Positions 7,868 to 16,720 of a stretch of DNA of 64,000 bases are shown piece after piece. The position numbers and the translations under genes were made by a program. This DNA comes from DTU015 sp012837895 (GTDB lineage: Bacteria; Bacillota; Sulfobacillia; Fermentithermobacillales; Fermentithermobacillaceae), in the NCBI GenBank assembly GCA_050952085.1, contig JBMNKH010000004.1, positions 124,001-188,000 of the forward strand. The letters are read 5' to 3'. Under the pieces are notes generated by a model that saw nothing but the letters and a program-made list of their open reading frames with translations, had not been told where the DNA came from and did no database searches. How positions within the stretch are numbered: position 1 is the stretch's first letter; the number at the start of each line of letters is the position of its first letter.

Positions 7868-9190
7868 CTAGAGGATACCGCCAACCATCTTTATGGCGTA
7901 CTCCAAATCGGGCGTTCCAACCTCCTGGAGTTCATACCTTACCCTGAGCGACGGCTTTTCGATCTTCATTACCCTGCGGAGGTCAATAGGCGTGGCTATT
8001 ATCACCAAATCGGAATCTATGCTATTGACAGTCTCTTCAAGCTCTTTAACTTGCTCGGGTGAATACCCCATGGCGGGCAGCAGCGAACCGATATGGCTGT
8101 AGGCTTCAAAAGTCTCCTTGATGCTTCCAACTGCCCAGGGCCTGGGATCGATGGTTTCGGCTGCTCCCCACTTCCTGGCGGCAATCATACCTGCCCCGTA
8201 CGGCATCTCGCCGTGGGTAAGGGTTGGGCCATCCTCGATTACCAGGACTCTCTTACCTGTGATCTCCTGGGGACTATCTACAATAAGGGGAGAAGCAGCT
8301 TCAATTATTAAAGCTTTGGGGCTTACTTCCCTTATCGTGTTGCGGAGCTGGTCGATATTCTTGGCATCGGCAGTGTCAATCTTGTTGATAACAACAATGT
8401 CTGCCATCCTGAGGTTTGTTTCCCCTGGGTGATACAGCATCTCATGGCCCGGCCTGTGGGGATCTACCAGTACAATGTGGCAATCAGTTCGATAGAAAGG
8501 TACGTCGTTGTTTCCGCCGTCCCATAGAATAACGTCTGCTTCTTCTTCCGCCCGCTTGAGGATTTCCGCATAGTCTACCCCTGCAAATACCACGATTCCC
8601 TGGTCAATGTGAGGTTCATACTCTTCCCTTTCCTCAATAGTGCATTTATGGGTATCGAGGTCCTCGTATGTAGCAAATCTCTGCCAGATCTGCTCCTCAA
8701 GGTTTCCGTAGGGCATGGGATGACGGATTACAGCAATCTTCTTGCCGGCAGCTTCAAGAATCCGTGCCACTCTTCTGGTAGTCTGGCTCTTGCCCACCCC
8801 AGTCCTCACAGCGCAAACCGAGATAACAGGCTTGCTTGATTTAATGGCCGTAGTGCTGAATCCAAGCAGCTTGAAATCTGCACCTTTAGCTAAGACCATT
8901 GATGCCTTGTGCATCAAGTCAACGTGGGAAATGTCGCTGTAAGAAAATACTACTTCATCTACGTTGTGCTTTTCGATAAGTTCAGGTAGATCTTCTTCTG
9001 CATAGATAGGAATTCCGTTGGGATAGAGTTTGCCTGCAAGCTTTGCCGGGTAAGTGCGGCCTTCAATGTCAGGAATCTGGGTAGCGGTGAAGCATACTAC
9101 TTCAACCTCTGGATTGTCCCTGTACACTGTGTTGAAATTGTGGAAGTCCCTTCCCGCAGCTCCCATAATGATGATTTTCTTCCGTGCCAA
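7868..9190 (-). CDS. Cyclic 2,3-diphosphoglycerate synthetase-like GTPase/ATPase
   Basis: This 440-residue protein matches the bacterial family annotated after the archaeal cyclic 2,3-diphosphoglycerate synthetase. An N-terminal Rossmann-like part (MGAAGRDFHNF) is followed by a P-loop domain with AVRTGVGKS at 127-135, a DGGNND acidic motif and NKID for guanine recognition. The archaeal enzyme closes 2,3-diphosphoglycerate into a ring using ATP. Bacterial homologues have no firmly established substrate, so the name is provisional. It starts with TTG seven bases after AGGAGG. It is the last gene of the ornithine operon, 39 bases behind the radical-SAM gene and before the terminator. A role with the cobalamin enzyme or its reactivase is speculation. 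Confidence 0.75.
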   Translation of the reverse strand: MARKKIIIMGAAGRDFHNFNTVYRDNPEVEVVCFTATQIPDIEGRTYPAKLAGKLYPNGIPIYAEEDLPELIEKHNVDEVVFSYSDISHVDLMHKASMVLAKGADFKLLGFSTTAIKSSKPVISVCAVRTGVGKSQTTRRVARILEAAGKKIAVIRHPMPYGNLEEQIWQRFATYEDLDTHKCTIEEREEYEPHIDQGIVVFAGVDYAEILKRAEEEADVILWDGGNNDVPFYRTDCHIVLVDPHRPGHEMLYHPGETNLRMADIVVINKIDTADAKNIDQLRNTIREVSPKALIIEAASPLIVDSPQEITGKRVLVIEDGPTLTHGEMPYGAGMIAARKWGAAETIDPRPWAVGSIKETFEAYSHIGSLLPAMGYSPEQVKELEETVNSIDSDLVIIATPIDLRRVMKIEKPSLRVRYELQEVGTPDLEYAIKMVGGIL

Positions 9191-9229
9191 TTAAACCCCT
9201 CCTGTTCTTTTCTTGGTTAGCTAGAGTTG

Positions 9230-10243
9230 TTACATCCACACATTACCTATAATGTCTGCCGGCCTCAAGCAGCCAGGACAAACACCCTGGCTGAGGTTAG
9301 CTCTCTCAAGTTCCAAGGCCCCTCTTTCCAAAAGCGGTTCCCCGCATTGAGGACACAGGGTATCAGCGTACCCTTTCTGCCAGGCATTTCCGATATACAC
9401 GTAATCTAGTTTCTCCCTGGCTATCCCACGAAGCCTTTCCAGGGTAGCAAGGGGAGTGGGAGGTTTGTCATACTTGTAAGCAGGGAAGTAGCGCGAAAGA
9501 TGCAGCGGTATTACCGGACTTATGCCGCTGAGCCATGTAGCTAATCCTTCAATCTGTTCATCTTTGTCGTTCTCCCCAGGTATCACCAAGTAGGTGATCT
9601 CCACCCATACCCCGGCACCGGCAGCTTGCTCAACAGCCCGGCGCACAGGATCTAGCTTCCCCCTGGCAAGGCTACGGTAGAACTGCTCATCCCATGCTTT
9701 TACGTCGATGTTCATCGCGTCAATGAGCGGGACTAGCTGCTCCAACGCTTCCCTTTCTATGTATCCGTTTGTAACAAGTAGGTTCACAAATCCATTGGCC
9801 CTGGCTTGTTCAGCACACTCTTTCACGAATTCGTACCACACTGTAGGTTCATTGTAGGTGTAAGCCAGACCTATGGTACTAGGAAACCGCTTCTTCTGGG
9901 CGGCACAAATGTTTATTAACTGTTCAGGGGTGAGCTCAGTGCAAGAAGGCCTCTCCTGGGAAATCCTCCAATTCTGGCAGAAGGCGCATTGAAAATTGCA
10001 TCCGTAAGTCCCGATGGATAGCACCAGGGAGCCTGGGTGGAAATGAAACAGCGGCTTCTTTTCTATTGGATCCAGGCAAATTGAAGTAACTTGCCCGTAA
10101 TTGAGGGCGTAAAGCTGCCCTCCCCGGTTCTCCCTCACCTGGCAGATGCCCCGCCTTCCAGGCAAAACTATACAAGCGTTCGGGCACAGTATGCATCTTA
10201 CCTTGTGATGCTCAAGGGGCTCCCACCAAAGCGCCTCTTTCAA
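9230..10243 (-). CDS. amrS: AmmeMemoRadiSam system radical SAM enzyme
   Basis: A 337-residue radical SAM protein with the cluster motif CNFQCAFCQNW (CxxxCxxC), a TYNEPT segment and extra cysteines at both ends. The N-terminal CxxC sits in RCILCPNAC, and a C-terminal zinc-ribbon-like pair is CPQCGEP / CPGCL. This matches AmrS, the radical SAM partner of AMMECR1- and Memo-domain proteins. The reaction of the system is not known. The start is TTG with AGGAGG eight bases upstream. It lies 27 bases after the AMMECR1-domain gene and 39 bases before the GTPase gene, inside the ornithine operon. Confidence 0.88.
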   Translation of the reverse strand: MKEALWWEPLEHHKVRCILCPNACIVLPGRRGICQVRENRGGQLYALNYGQVTSICLDPIEKKPLFHFHPGSLVLSIGTYGCNFQCAFCQNWRISQERPSCTELTPEQLINICAAQKKRFPSTIGLAYTYNEPTVWYEFVKECAEQARANGFVNLLVTNGYIEREALEQLVPLIDAMNIDVKAWDEQFYRSLARGKLDPVRRAVEQAAGAGVWVEITYLVIPGENDKDEQIEGLATWLSGISPVIPLHLSRYFPAYKYDKPPTPLATLERLRGIAREKLDYVYIGNAWQKGYADTLCPQCGEPLLERGALELERANLSQGVCPGCLRPADIIGNVWM

Positions 10244-10270
10244 ACCCCAAGCCTCCTTGCTGCCTGACCG

Positions 10271-11674
10271 TTATGTGAATCTCTCTACGGTAAACCGGTA
10301 CACCTTCACCTTGGTATCATGAGGGTCGATACCTGCCTTACGCTTTGCAATTGATAGTTGTTCCCGGGCGGTGTTAATCCCTGGCAAGTCAGGCAATAAC
10401 AGGCCCTTCCTGTTGCCTTTGACGCAGATGACCCCATATTGCTTAGGGTCAAGTTCCGCCATGCTGTTTACAGCTTCAGGGGTAGACAGGATATCTACTG
10501 AGTATTCAAGCATATCAAGTTCATCAGCACTCACAGGCGAAAACCTGGGATCGCCGGTCGCGGCACTTACTGCGTTTTGTATTATTTCATCTACAATGCT
10601 TTTGGTGGTGGGATCAATGGTTCCAATGCAACCTCTCAGATTGCCTTCTTTGTATATTGATACAAACACTCCCGCCTGCCTCGCGAACTCATCGGGGATG
10701 TCCTCCTCCACAGCAGGCAGCTTGCCTGTTTTCACATGATGCTCGACCACCATACGGGCCAGCGATACAGGAAAACTCTCCTCTTGGCGTTTCCGAGAGA
10801 TTGCGGCCTGCTTCTGCTCTATGATATCAAAGATGCGCGACTTGCCTTTGCCTACAGGCCTGAACAAAGCTACGCCGTAGCCTACGCCCCACGGGCCCTC
10901 ATACGATAGAACCTCAGCTTCTACCAGCGCCTCATCAAGAGAGCCAAGCATGACAGTAATGGGCCTCAACCCGCATTCTCCTGCATCTGCAATCAATTGG
11001 CCGGGCATGGACAAAATACCTTCCACCGAAAACGACTTGAGTTTGCTCATAAGGAGCTCATCAAACACCTTGCCCTGTCTGCTGTAACCTGCCGGCGCAT
11101 CAGGCTTTAGCCTGTGGGACAGGTCCCCCGAGGCGAGCACGGCAATCTTGCGTCCCAGGCCTGAAGCAGCCCGGGCAACTGCCTTGCCAAAACGGTAAAG
11201 GTCGAGATAAGGCAACATCCCTATGTTTATGATCACTACCGGTGCGTCAAACCCGTGTTTACTGAGGTAGTACAGGGGAACAAGCACACCGTGATCCAGC
11301 CGTGGCCTTATCCCATACCTGGAATGGCCCCTCTTGTCAAGCAAGACAAGCTGTATTCTGGCATCCACGCCTCGTGCGATTGCGTTTACCAGTTCCAGAT
11401 CGTTCTTGAGCTTTGCACCTACCATCCTGACGCCAAACTGCCCGAAATCGCCCTCAAGCTCCGGAAGCACCGGCATGGATATTGCATCTGAAAACACAGG
11501 ACCATGGGGTGTGATAATCACAAGTGTGTCTGCTCCGGCGTGGGAAAACGCTTTCCCAAGTTGATCCATTGCACTTATAGTGCTGCTTGCTTCCTTTTCT
11601 TCTCCCCGCCCTATTTGCGGAATGATAATGGGCGGATGTGGTGCCAAGCCCGCCAGGACTACACTATCTGGCAC
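10271..11674 (-). CDS. amrA: AmmeMemoRadiSam protein A: LigB/Memo-like domain fused to AMMECR1 domain
   Basis: A 467-residue two-domain protein. Residues about 1-270 resemble the class III extradiol dioxygenase B/Memo fold, with an early APHPPI histidine motif, ITPHGPV, and SGDLSH near the middle. Residues about 290-467 form an AMMECR1 domain with the signature LRGCIGTI. Such fusions occur with AmrS in many anaerobes. Their chemistry is unknown. The GTG start lies inside the last codons of the ornithine racemase gene (11-base overlap), behind AAGGAGG, so the two are translationally coupled. Confidence 0.87.
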   Translation of the reverse strand: MPDSVVLAGLAPHPPIIIPQIGRGEEKEASSTISAMDQLGKAFSHAGADTLVIITPHGPVFSDAISMPVLPELEGDFGQFGVRMVGAKLKNDLELVNAIARGVDARIQLVLLDKRGHSRYGIRPRLDHGVLVPLYYLSKHGFDAPVVIINIGMLPYLDLYRFGKAVARAASGLGRKIAVLASGDLSHRLKPDAPAGYSRQGKVFDELLMSKLKSFSVEGILSMPGQLIADAGECGLRPITVMLGSLDEALVEAEVLSYEGPWGVGYGVALFRPVGKGKSRIFDIIEQKQAAISRKRQEESFPVSLARMVVEHHVKTGKLPAVEEDIPDEFARQAGVFVSIYKEGNLRGCIGTIDPTTKSIVDEIIQNAVSAATGDPRFSPVSADELDMLEYSVDILSTPEAVNSMAELDPKQYGVICVKGNRKGLLLPDLPGINTAREQLSIAKRKAGIDPHDTKVKVYRFTVERFT

Positions 11675-12743
11675 CTTCCAATACCTCCTTAGTTACAAAA
11701 GGAGATGTAAAAGCTCTTAACAAAGTACCGTAAGACAAACTGAACTCAAGGATATCGCCGGTATTCACAGGGTAACCGGCTTGATCCACGTCGCAGATAA
11801 GGTGATCTGACGAAGCACCTAGAATCTCCACGCCTCTCAGGCGGGGAAACAGAGCCCCTGGATCCAGATCCTGCTGCCCCACTGACAAAATTGCTCTCCT
11901 CCTGAATCCCCTGTCTTCAAACACAGGCACATTGCCAAAGGCATCCTGCCCGATTTCGCCGATTGGCTTGGATGGCTTGGTCTGTACTTCGATCACCTCT
12001 GCCTTCAGCAAGAAAGCATCCCTAAAGCAGCCAGGTATAGGTTTTCTTTCTACTGCTTCTGCACCTAGCAGGATTCCCTCGCCAACTCTGAGTTCGGTGA
12101 TACCAGGAGGCATCTGCCCTTCCAAAACCAAGCTGATATTGGCGGACGTTCCCCCTGATACCCGCTGAAGAGGCCTGCCTATGCGCTGCTCAGCTTCATT
12201 TTTCACCTGAAGCAGCAATCTCATTTTTTCCGCTGTGGGAATCACTCCGCCGTAACACGCCATGTTGGTACCTATACCCGCCAAATGGATACCGGTTATC
12301 CGGTCAAATTCAGCCGCAACTTCAGCAGCCCGGTCCGGCATGACGCCTTCCCTCAAGTCCCCCACGTCAACCATTAAGATTACCTTGTGCGTTTTTCCGG
12401 CTTTACTTGCAGCTTCTCCCAAGAGTTTTGCAGTGGTTATTTCAGAATTGAGACTGGTATCGGCATAAAGCACGGCTTCATCGCATTGGGAATGGCCAGG
12501 CGCCCTGAGCAGTATAGTTTCGCCTTGGTAGCCGTTTTCACGTATCTTCTTCAAGTTGTCTATCCTGGAATCGCCAATTGCAGCAACCCCGCCTGACACC
12601 ATAGCTTCCACAACCGCAGGATGAGCGCAAACGCCTTTGGCCACGCCCACAAGACGCATGCCCTGCCCCGAAAGCATCTCCGAGAGGGTTCTGGCATTAT
12701 GCTCCAGTTTAGCTTTGTCTATCGTAATAACCGGGTAACTCAT
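11664..12743 (-). CDS. orr: Ornithine racemase (alanine-racemase-fold PLP enzyme)
   Basis: This 359-residue PLP enzyme converts L-ornithine to D-ornithine, the first step of the oxidative ornithine branch. It has the alanine-racemase type III barrel with the PLP lysine Lys36 in VGVAKGV, and further motifs VDVGDLREG and SGGTSANI. Orr proteins are near 355 residues and belong to the same clusters as oraE. Context therefore decides between alanine and ornithine as substrate. The ATG overlaps the upstream reactivase-like gene as ATGA. Confidence 0.9.
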   Translation of the reverse strand: MSYPVITIDKAKLEHNARTLSEMLSGQGMRLVGVAKGVCAHPAVVEAMVSGGVAAIGDSRIDNLKKIRENGYQGETILLRAPGHSQCDEAVLYADTSLNSEITTAKLLGEAASKAGKTHKVILMVDVGDLREGVMPDRAAEVAAEFDRITGIHLAGIGTNMACYGGVIPTAEKMRLLLQVKNEAEQRIGRPLQRVSGGTSANISLVLEGQMPPGITELRVGEGILLGAEAVERKPIPGCFRDAFLLKAEVIEVQTKPSKPIGEIGQDAFGNVPVFEDRGFRRRAILSVGQQDLDPGALFPRLRGVEILGASSDHLICDVDQAGYPVNTGDILEFSLSYGTLLRAFTSPFVTKEVLEGAR

Positions 12744-14107
12744 AGTTCCAACCCCAAACTTTGTAATAACAAACTTCTTGCTTGTTCAGGGAATCTCCTT
12801 GAAAGCACCCCGCACATAGCCATGATATATTGGTTGTCCAACACAACATCAGCGGTTGTAGGATACAAGTCCCTGCCGTAACCTTTGCCTATGAGCCCTG
12901 AAAGCGCCTCAGAACCACCCGGCAGCCTGGTGAGAGGCCCTCCGGTTCCGATAATGAATTTGACACTTGAAAGATCCTTGCCTGAAGCTACAGTCATCCT
13001 GCCTTGGGGCCCGTACAAGTGCTTGATGGTACCTGCATGCCGCTTGAATGCCTGGTTGACTGCTAGGTCCCTGAGATAGCACACAAGCTTGGTTTGCTGT
13101 TCTGTCTCAGGGATCACCTCCAGGTGTTCAAGCACCGGCCAGGGATCAAACCCCAGTTCAAGTTCTATCCTGTCTCTGGCCAGTTCAGCGATGTTCCGGG
13201 CATTCACGTGAATTCCCAAGTCCCCCTCAACCGTCCTCTTTGCCAGGGGCTCTGGAGCTTCAAGTATCGCCTGGATTTCAGGACTGCCCTTTGCCACAGA
13301 GTGGACGTCCACAGTTGCGCCTCCAACGTCAACAGCACACAGGTCACTCAAAGTAGGCCAGAGAAGCTTACATGCTTCCATTACAGCCCCAGGGGTAGGC
13401 ATTATCGGACCGTTTACCATGGTCCTGATCTTGTCCATCCCAGGGGCAGTTACTATGTGTTCTTCAAATGCCTCCTGGATCACTTGCCTGGCCGGTTCGA
13501 TCACAAGTTCATCTACCCTGGGATAAACATTGTCTACAAAATATGTCTTGATACCTGCCTCATCAAAGATTTCCCTTATCTGGCCCTGTGCCGCAACATT
13601 GCCTGCGTAAATAACCGGGCACCACACATGGCTGCTTGCGATCATCCTCGCATTCCATATGGCAGTGTGTTTCTCACCGTAATCTACGCCGCCTGCCAGC
13701 AGAATGATCTTAGGGTTTACACGTCTAAGTTCTTCTATGTCAGTTTGAGTCATTTCTCCAGCAGTCACCATCTTGAGCACAGCCCCTGCGCCCAGGGCAG
13801 CTTCCCTTGCAGCCCTCACGGTCATGTCGTAAACCAGGCCGTGGACGCTCATGGACAACCCGCCTGCTGCGCTTGAAGCGGCCATCATCAGGTCCCATTG
13901 GAGATCGTCAGCCGCGCTTTCTCCAAGGTTCAAGGCTAAATCGCGTACGGCAGACTTAAGCGCAACAGTTACGTCGTCCGGGTCTTCCAGGGTACAACCC
14001 ATCCCTTGGCCCAGGAGGCGCGGGGTGTCCCCGCTACCTCCAAGGTCCACTGCATTTACTACCGTGGTAGTACTGCCGATTTCTGCTACAAGCACGTCAA
14101 TTTTCAT
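12740..14107 (-). CDS. GlmL/MutL-type ASKHA ATPase, putative ornithine aminomutase reactivase
   Basis: The 455-residue protein starts with an actin-like phosphate-1 loop (VAEIGSTTTVVN), has an adenosine-type motif LLAGGVDYGEK and a second phosphate loop CAVDVGGATVDVHS, and ends with IGTGGPL. It belongs to the MutL/GlmL family that accompanies glutamate mutase and ornithine aminomutase. These ATPases are thought to exchange damaged cobalamin out of the mutase. The start overlaps the oraE stop by 11 bases, which supports stoichiometric coupling to the aminomutase. Direct reactivase function for this family is inferred from location and fold. Confidence 0.88.
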   Translation of the reverse strand: MKIDVLVAEIGSTTTVVNAVDLGGSGDTPRLLGQGMGCTLEDPDDVTVALKSAVRDLALNLGESAADDLQWDLMMAASSAAGGLSMSVHGLVYDMTVRAAREAALGAGAVLKMVTAGEMTQTDIEELRRVNPKIILLAGGVDYGEKHTAIWNARMIASSHVWCPVIYAGNVAAQGQIREIFDEAGIKTYFVDNVYPRVDELVIEPARQVIQEAFEEHIVTAPGMDKIRTMVNGPIMPTPGAVMEACKLLWPTLSDLCAVDVGGATVDVHSVAKGSPEIQAILEAPEPLAKRTVEGDLGIHVNARNIAELARDRIELELGFDPWPVLEHLEVIPETEQQTKLVCYLRDLAVNQAFKRHAGTIKHLYGPQGRMTVASGKDLSSVKFIIGTGGPLTRLPGGSEALSGLIGKGYGRDLYPTTADVVLDNQYIMAMCGVLSRRFPEQARSLLLQSLGLEL

Positions 14108-16355
14108 CTAAGACCCGCTTTCTTCCTTTTCCCTCTGCCCATAGAGCTTTACGCTTTTCTACAAGGAACGACGCCACCTGAATCCCTTTAGTGCCCCTGC
14201 CGAAGCCTGCATCTAATCCTGCTTCGACAGCCAGGTCGTTGGTAACCTGGGTGCCTCCGCCGACCAGGATGAACCTATCCCTTACTCCTTTTTCAACGCA
14301 CAGCCGGGACAGCTTTTCCATGTTTTTTCTGTGTATGTCTGCATGACTGATGATAGTGGAAATCAAGATGGCGTCTGCATCTTCCTCGATAGCTGCATCT
14401 ATCATTTTCTCAACCGGAACAGACGTTCCAAGGTATACAGCTTTGATCCCGAAACCTTCAATGCCCCCGTGCTTGATATCGATAATCTCCCTCATCCCGA
14501 CTGAATGTTCATCTTCGCCCACAGTGCCGCATACCACTTTCATGGGATGCTCAGATATTGCACGCCTGATCTCGTCTTCAGAAAGCACTTCAGGCTTCTC
14601 AGGGGTCTTGAGTTCAGACCGTTTGAGCGAAAACGGCACAATTCCCTTAAGTTCAACCAGAGTACCCTCTGAAGGATGTATTACCCGTTTGTGTATGATT
14701 TCGGGCTGTTCCAGGCCCATCTTTGCTGCAATCTCCAAAGAAGCGCTTTCTGCAATAGCTTCTGAGTCGGGGATGAAGATGGTCAACACCACGATACCGT
14801 CCTGGGCCCACTCTACTTCCGGACGAATTGAATCCGGGCCGTACTGTTGGGCGGTAGCTTCTAACCTCTTCTCCACGTTGTCCTCAGGATCCAGCTCATC
14901 TATGTACACGATTTTGTCCCTGTTGCAGAAAGTGCACCCGCCTATCAGGTCACACGGGCGGGATATGTCACCCGGCAAATTGTTGTAGCCGAAGTGTTCG
15001 CACACCGGGGCCAGGTAATCTTCATCCCGCTTGACTATACTGCCTGCAGCTATTCCACCGTTGGGATCCCTTACGATACCGTCGCCGTTTCTTTCAGGGT
15101 ACTGACCTGAATCAACAAAGAAGCCCTTTGCCACAGCGTTGAAATATCCTTCATCCTTGATTTCTTCAAGGAAGAGCACTGCCCTTTCTGCCAATTCCCT
15201 CACCTTGGCCGGGATCGGGCCGTCTTTCTTGATCTCAAGCATATCTTTCAGGCCGTCCATACCCAAGAGTGCCTGTTTGGCAGTCTCAACTGCAGCCACA
15301 TTGTTGTAATGCCACGGCAGGTTACGGCCCTCATCAGGGGTGATGGTGCTCTGAACGTCTGCATGTGTAAGCCTTGATACCAACAAGTTGAGCACATGGG
15401 TTACAGTAGCTTCCCTTGTGTCAGATTCTATATGCCTTGTGTTCTGCTGTGCCCTTATCTTATAGTCTGAAAACAGCCACCTGAGACACACTGCATACGG
15501 GAGATCGTATGACAGCGCCGGGCCCGGCGGTGCCGTAGGAGGTACAGACGACAGGGCGATGTTTTCCTTGTCTATACCTACCATCTCGGAAAAAGCCGTA
15601 TTTATTGCATGCTGCACCAGGAGCTCAGGCATTACCTTCCATGATTCCCTCGCAGTGGCATTAGCGTTGTGGGCTCCGTCAATCTGCAGCATGCCGCATG
15701 ATGCCATGATCTTCTTTGCAACAGCTGCATCCACAAAAGACCGCTCCATGTTGACGTTCCTGTATAGCACGTTGTACTGTGGGTCCTGGTGGGCACCGTT
15801 AACCCCTTCTTCAGCAAACAACACAGATATTTCAGGCCCTGCAACACCTGACACGTAGGAATGGAAGTTGATAGGCCTGCCCACCTCTTCTTCGATGAGG
15901 TCAAGGGCTTTCCTCGTTGCCCTCAGCTGCTTACGTGTGATGGGGATCCCACCCACTCCTTCAGGCGTCCCCTCCAGAAGCCCGTCGATATGGCTCTGGC
16001 CTGTGGTACGGATCACCATGATGTGATCGGCCCCATGCCATGCTGCCATGCGCATGCGCCTTAAATCGTCTTCAAACCTGCCTGATGCAATTTCCGAAGT
16101 GATCACGCAATCAGCTTGCGGGTCGATATTTTGGAAATACTTAGCTGCAGGCAGCGGTATGGATTGTTTAAGCGGCTCAGATGTTTCTGAATACCTAAAC
16201 GGCCCGGCCTGTTGGCCAGGCTGCTTTTTGCGCCACGTCCATCCCTTGCGCCTGGGGGTATAGTTCTCAAGGTCTTCAAGAATCCGGCGCACGTCAAGTT
16301 TCTCGTCCGGTCTCAACTTATACCCGCCACCGGTGCATGTCCTGTCTTGCTTCAT
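14097..16355 (-). CDS. oraE: D-ornithine 4,5-aminomutase large subunit (B12- and PLP-dependent)
   Basis: This 752-residue subunit moves the terminal amino group of D-ornithine to C4, giving 2,4-diaminopentanoate. The N-terminal part is the TIM-barrel catalytic domain. The C-terminal Rossmann domain carries the cobalamin-binding His617 (EDEHSVG) and, 11 residues later, Lys628 (IDIKHGG). This is exactly the spacing of His618 and Lys629, the B12 ligand and PLP lysine of the Clostridium sticklandii enzyme. All key residues are intact. It overlaps oraS as ATGA and is followed by the reactivase-like gene. Confidence 0.97.
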   Translation of the reverse strand: MKQDRTCTGGGYKLRPDEKLDVRRILEDLENYTPRRKGWTWRKKQPGQQAGPFRYSETSEPLKQSIPLPAAKYFQNIDPQADCVITSEIASGRFEDDLRRMRMAAWHGADHIMVIRTTGQSHIDGLLEGTPEGVGGIPITRKQLRATRKALDLIEEEVGRPINFHSYVSGVAGPEISVLFAEEGVNGAHQDPQYNVLYRNVNMERSFVDAAVAKKIMASCGMLQIDGAHNANATARESWKVMPELLVQHAINTAFSEMVGIDKENIALSSVPPTAPPGPALSYDLPYAVCLRWLFSDYKIRAQQNTRHIESDTREATVTHVLNLLVSRLTHADVQSTITPDEGRNLPWHYNNVAAVETAKQALLGMDGLKDMLEIKKDGPIPAKVRELAERAVLFLEEIKDEGYFNAVAKGFFVDSGQYPERNGDGIVRDPNGGIAAGSIVKRDEDYLAPVCEHFGYNNLPGDISRPCDLIGGCTFCNRDKIVYIDELDPEDNVEKRLEATAQQYGPDSIRPEVEWAQDGIVVLTIFIPDSEAIAESASLEIAAKMGLEQPEIIHKRVIHPSEGTLVELKGIVPFSLKRSELKTPEKPEVLSEDEIRRAISEHPMKVVCGTVGEDEHSVGMREIIDIKHGGIEGFGIKAVYLGTSVPVEKMIDAAIEEDADAILISTIISHADIHRKNMEKLSRLCVEKGVRDRFILVGGGTQVTNDLAVEAGLDAGFGRGTKGIQVASFLVEKRKALWAEGKGRKRVLDEN

Positions 16356-16720
16356 GAGTTCAATTCACCTCCAAACAGGCCGGCAACTTCGTCCCATCCG
16401 TTTCCCGAGACAAGTTCTTTGCCCGCCTGAAGGTAATGAATTCCCCGGGCTTTGGCAAAGGTGAGCACAATATTGCCTGCCCCCTTGCCAAGTAGCCCTC
16501 TCTTCTCAGCAGATGATACTATCGATTGTGCTTCCAAACTTGAAAACCCCATGCGCAAGAGCACTGATCGCTCAATCGAAGGTGAAGTGTGTGTGTGCGC
16601 CAGATCGTACAGCGGCCTGACAATGTTCCGGGCAAGCTCCCAAAACCTCTGCTTCAGTTCGTCATCAGACAGGCCTGCCAGGTGCTTACGCCTTTCCTCA
16701 AAATCGCAAGGCTTTTGCAT
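16352..16720 (-). CDS. oraS: D-ornithine 4,5-aminomutase small subunit
   Basis: The 122-residue partner of OraE forms the alpha2beta2 aminomutase. It starts with the family-typical FEERRKHLAGLSDDELKQRF helix region and is of normal length (about 121). Its ATG overlaps the ortB stop by one base (TAATG), and its own stop overlaps the oraE start. Confidence 0.95.
   Translation of the reverse strand: MQKPCDFEERRKHLAGLSDDELKQRFWELARNIVRPLYDLAHTHTSPSIERSVLLRMGFSSLEAQSIVSSAEKRGLLGKGAGNIVLTFAKARGIHYLQAGKELVSGNGWDEVAGLFGGELNS

Noticed and set aside
13094..13876. 260-codon plus-strand frame within the reactivase-like gene
   Set aside because: It is a shadow of the minus-strand ATPase, has no plausible start signal, and its composition (rich in Cys, His, Pro) is typical of antisense frames.
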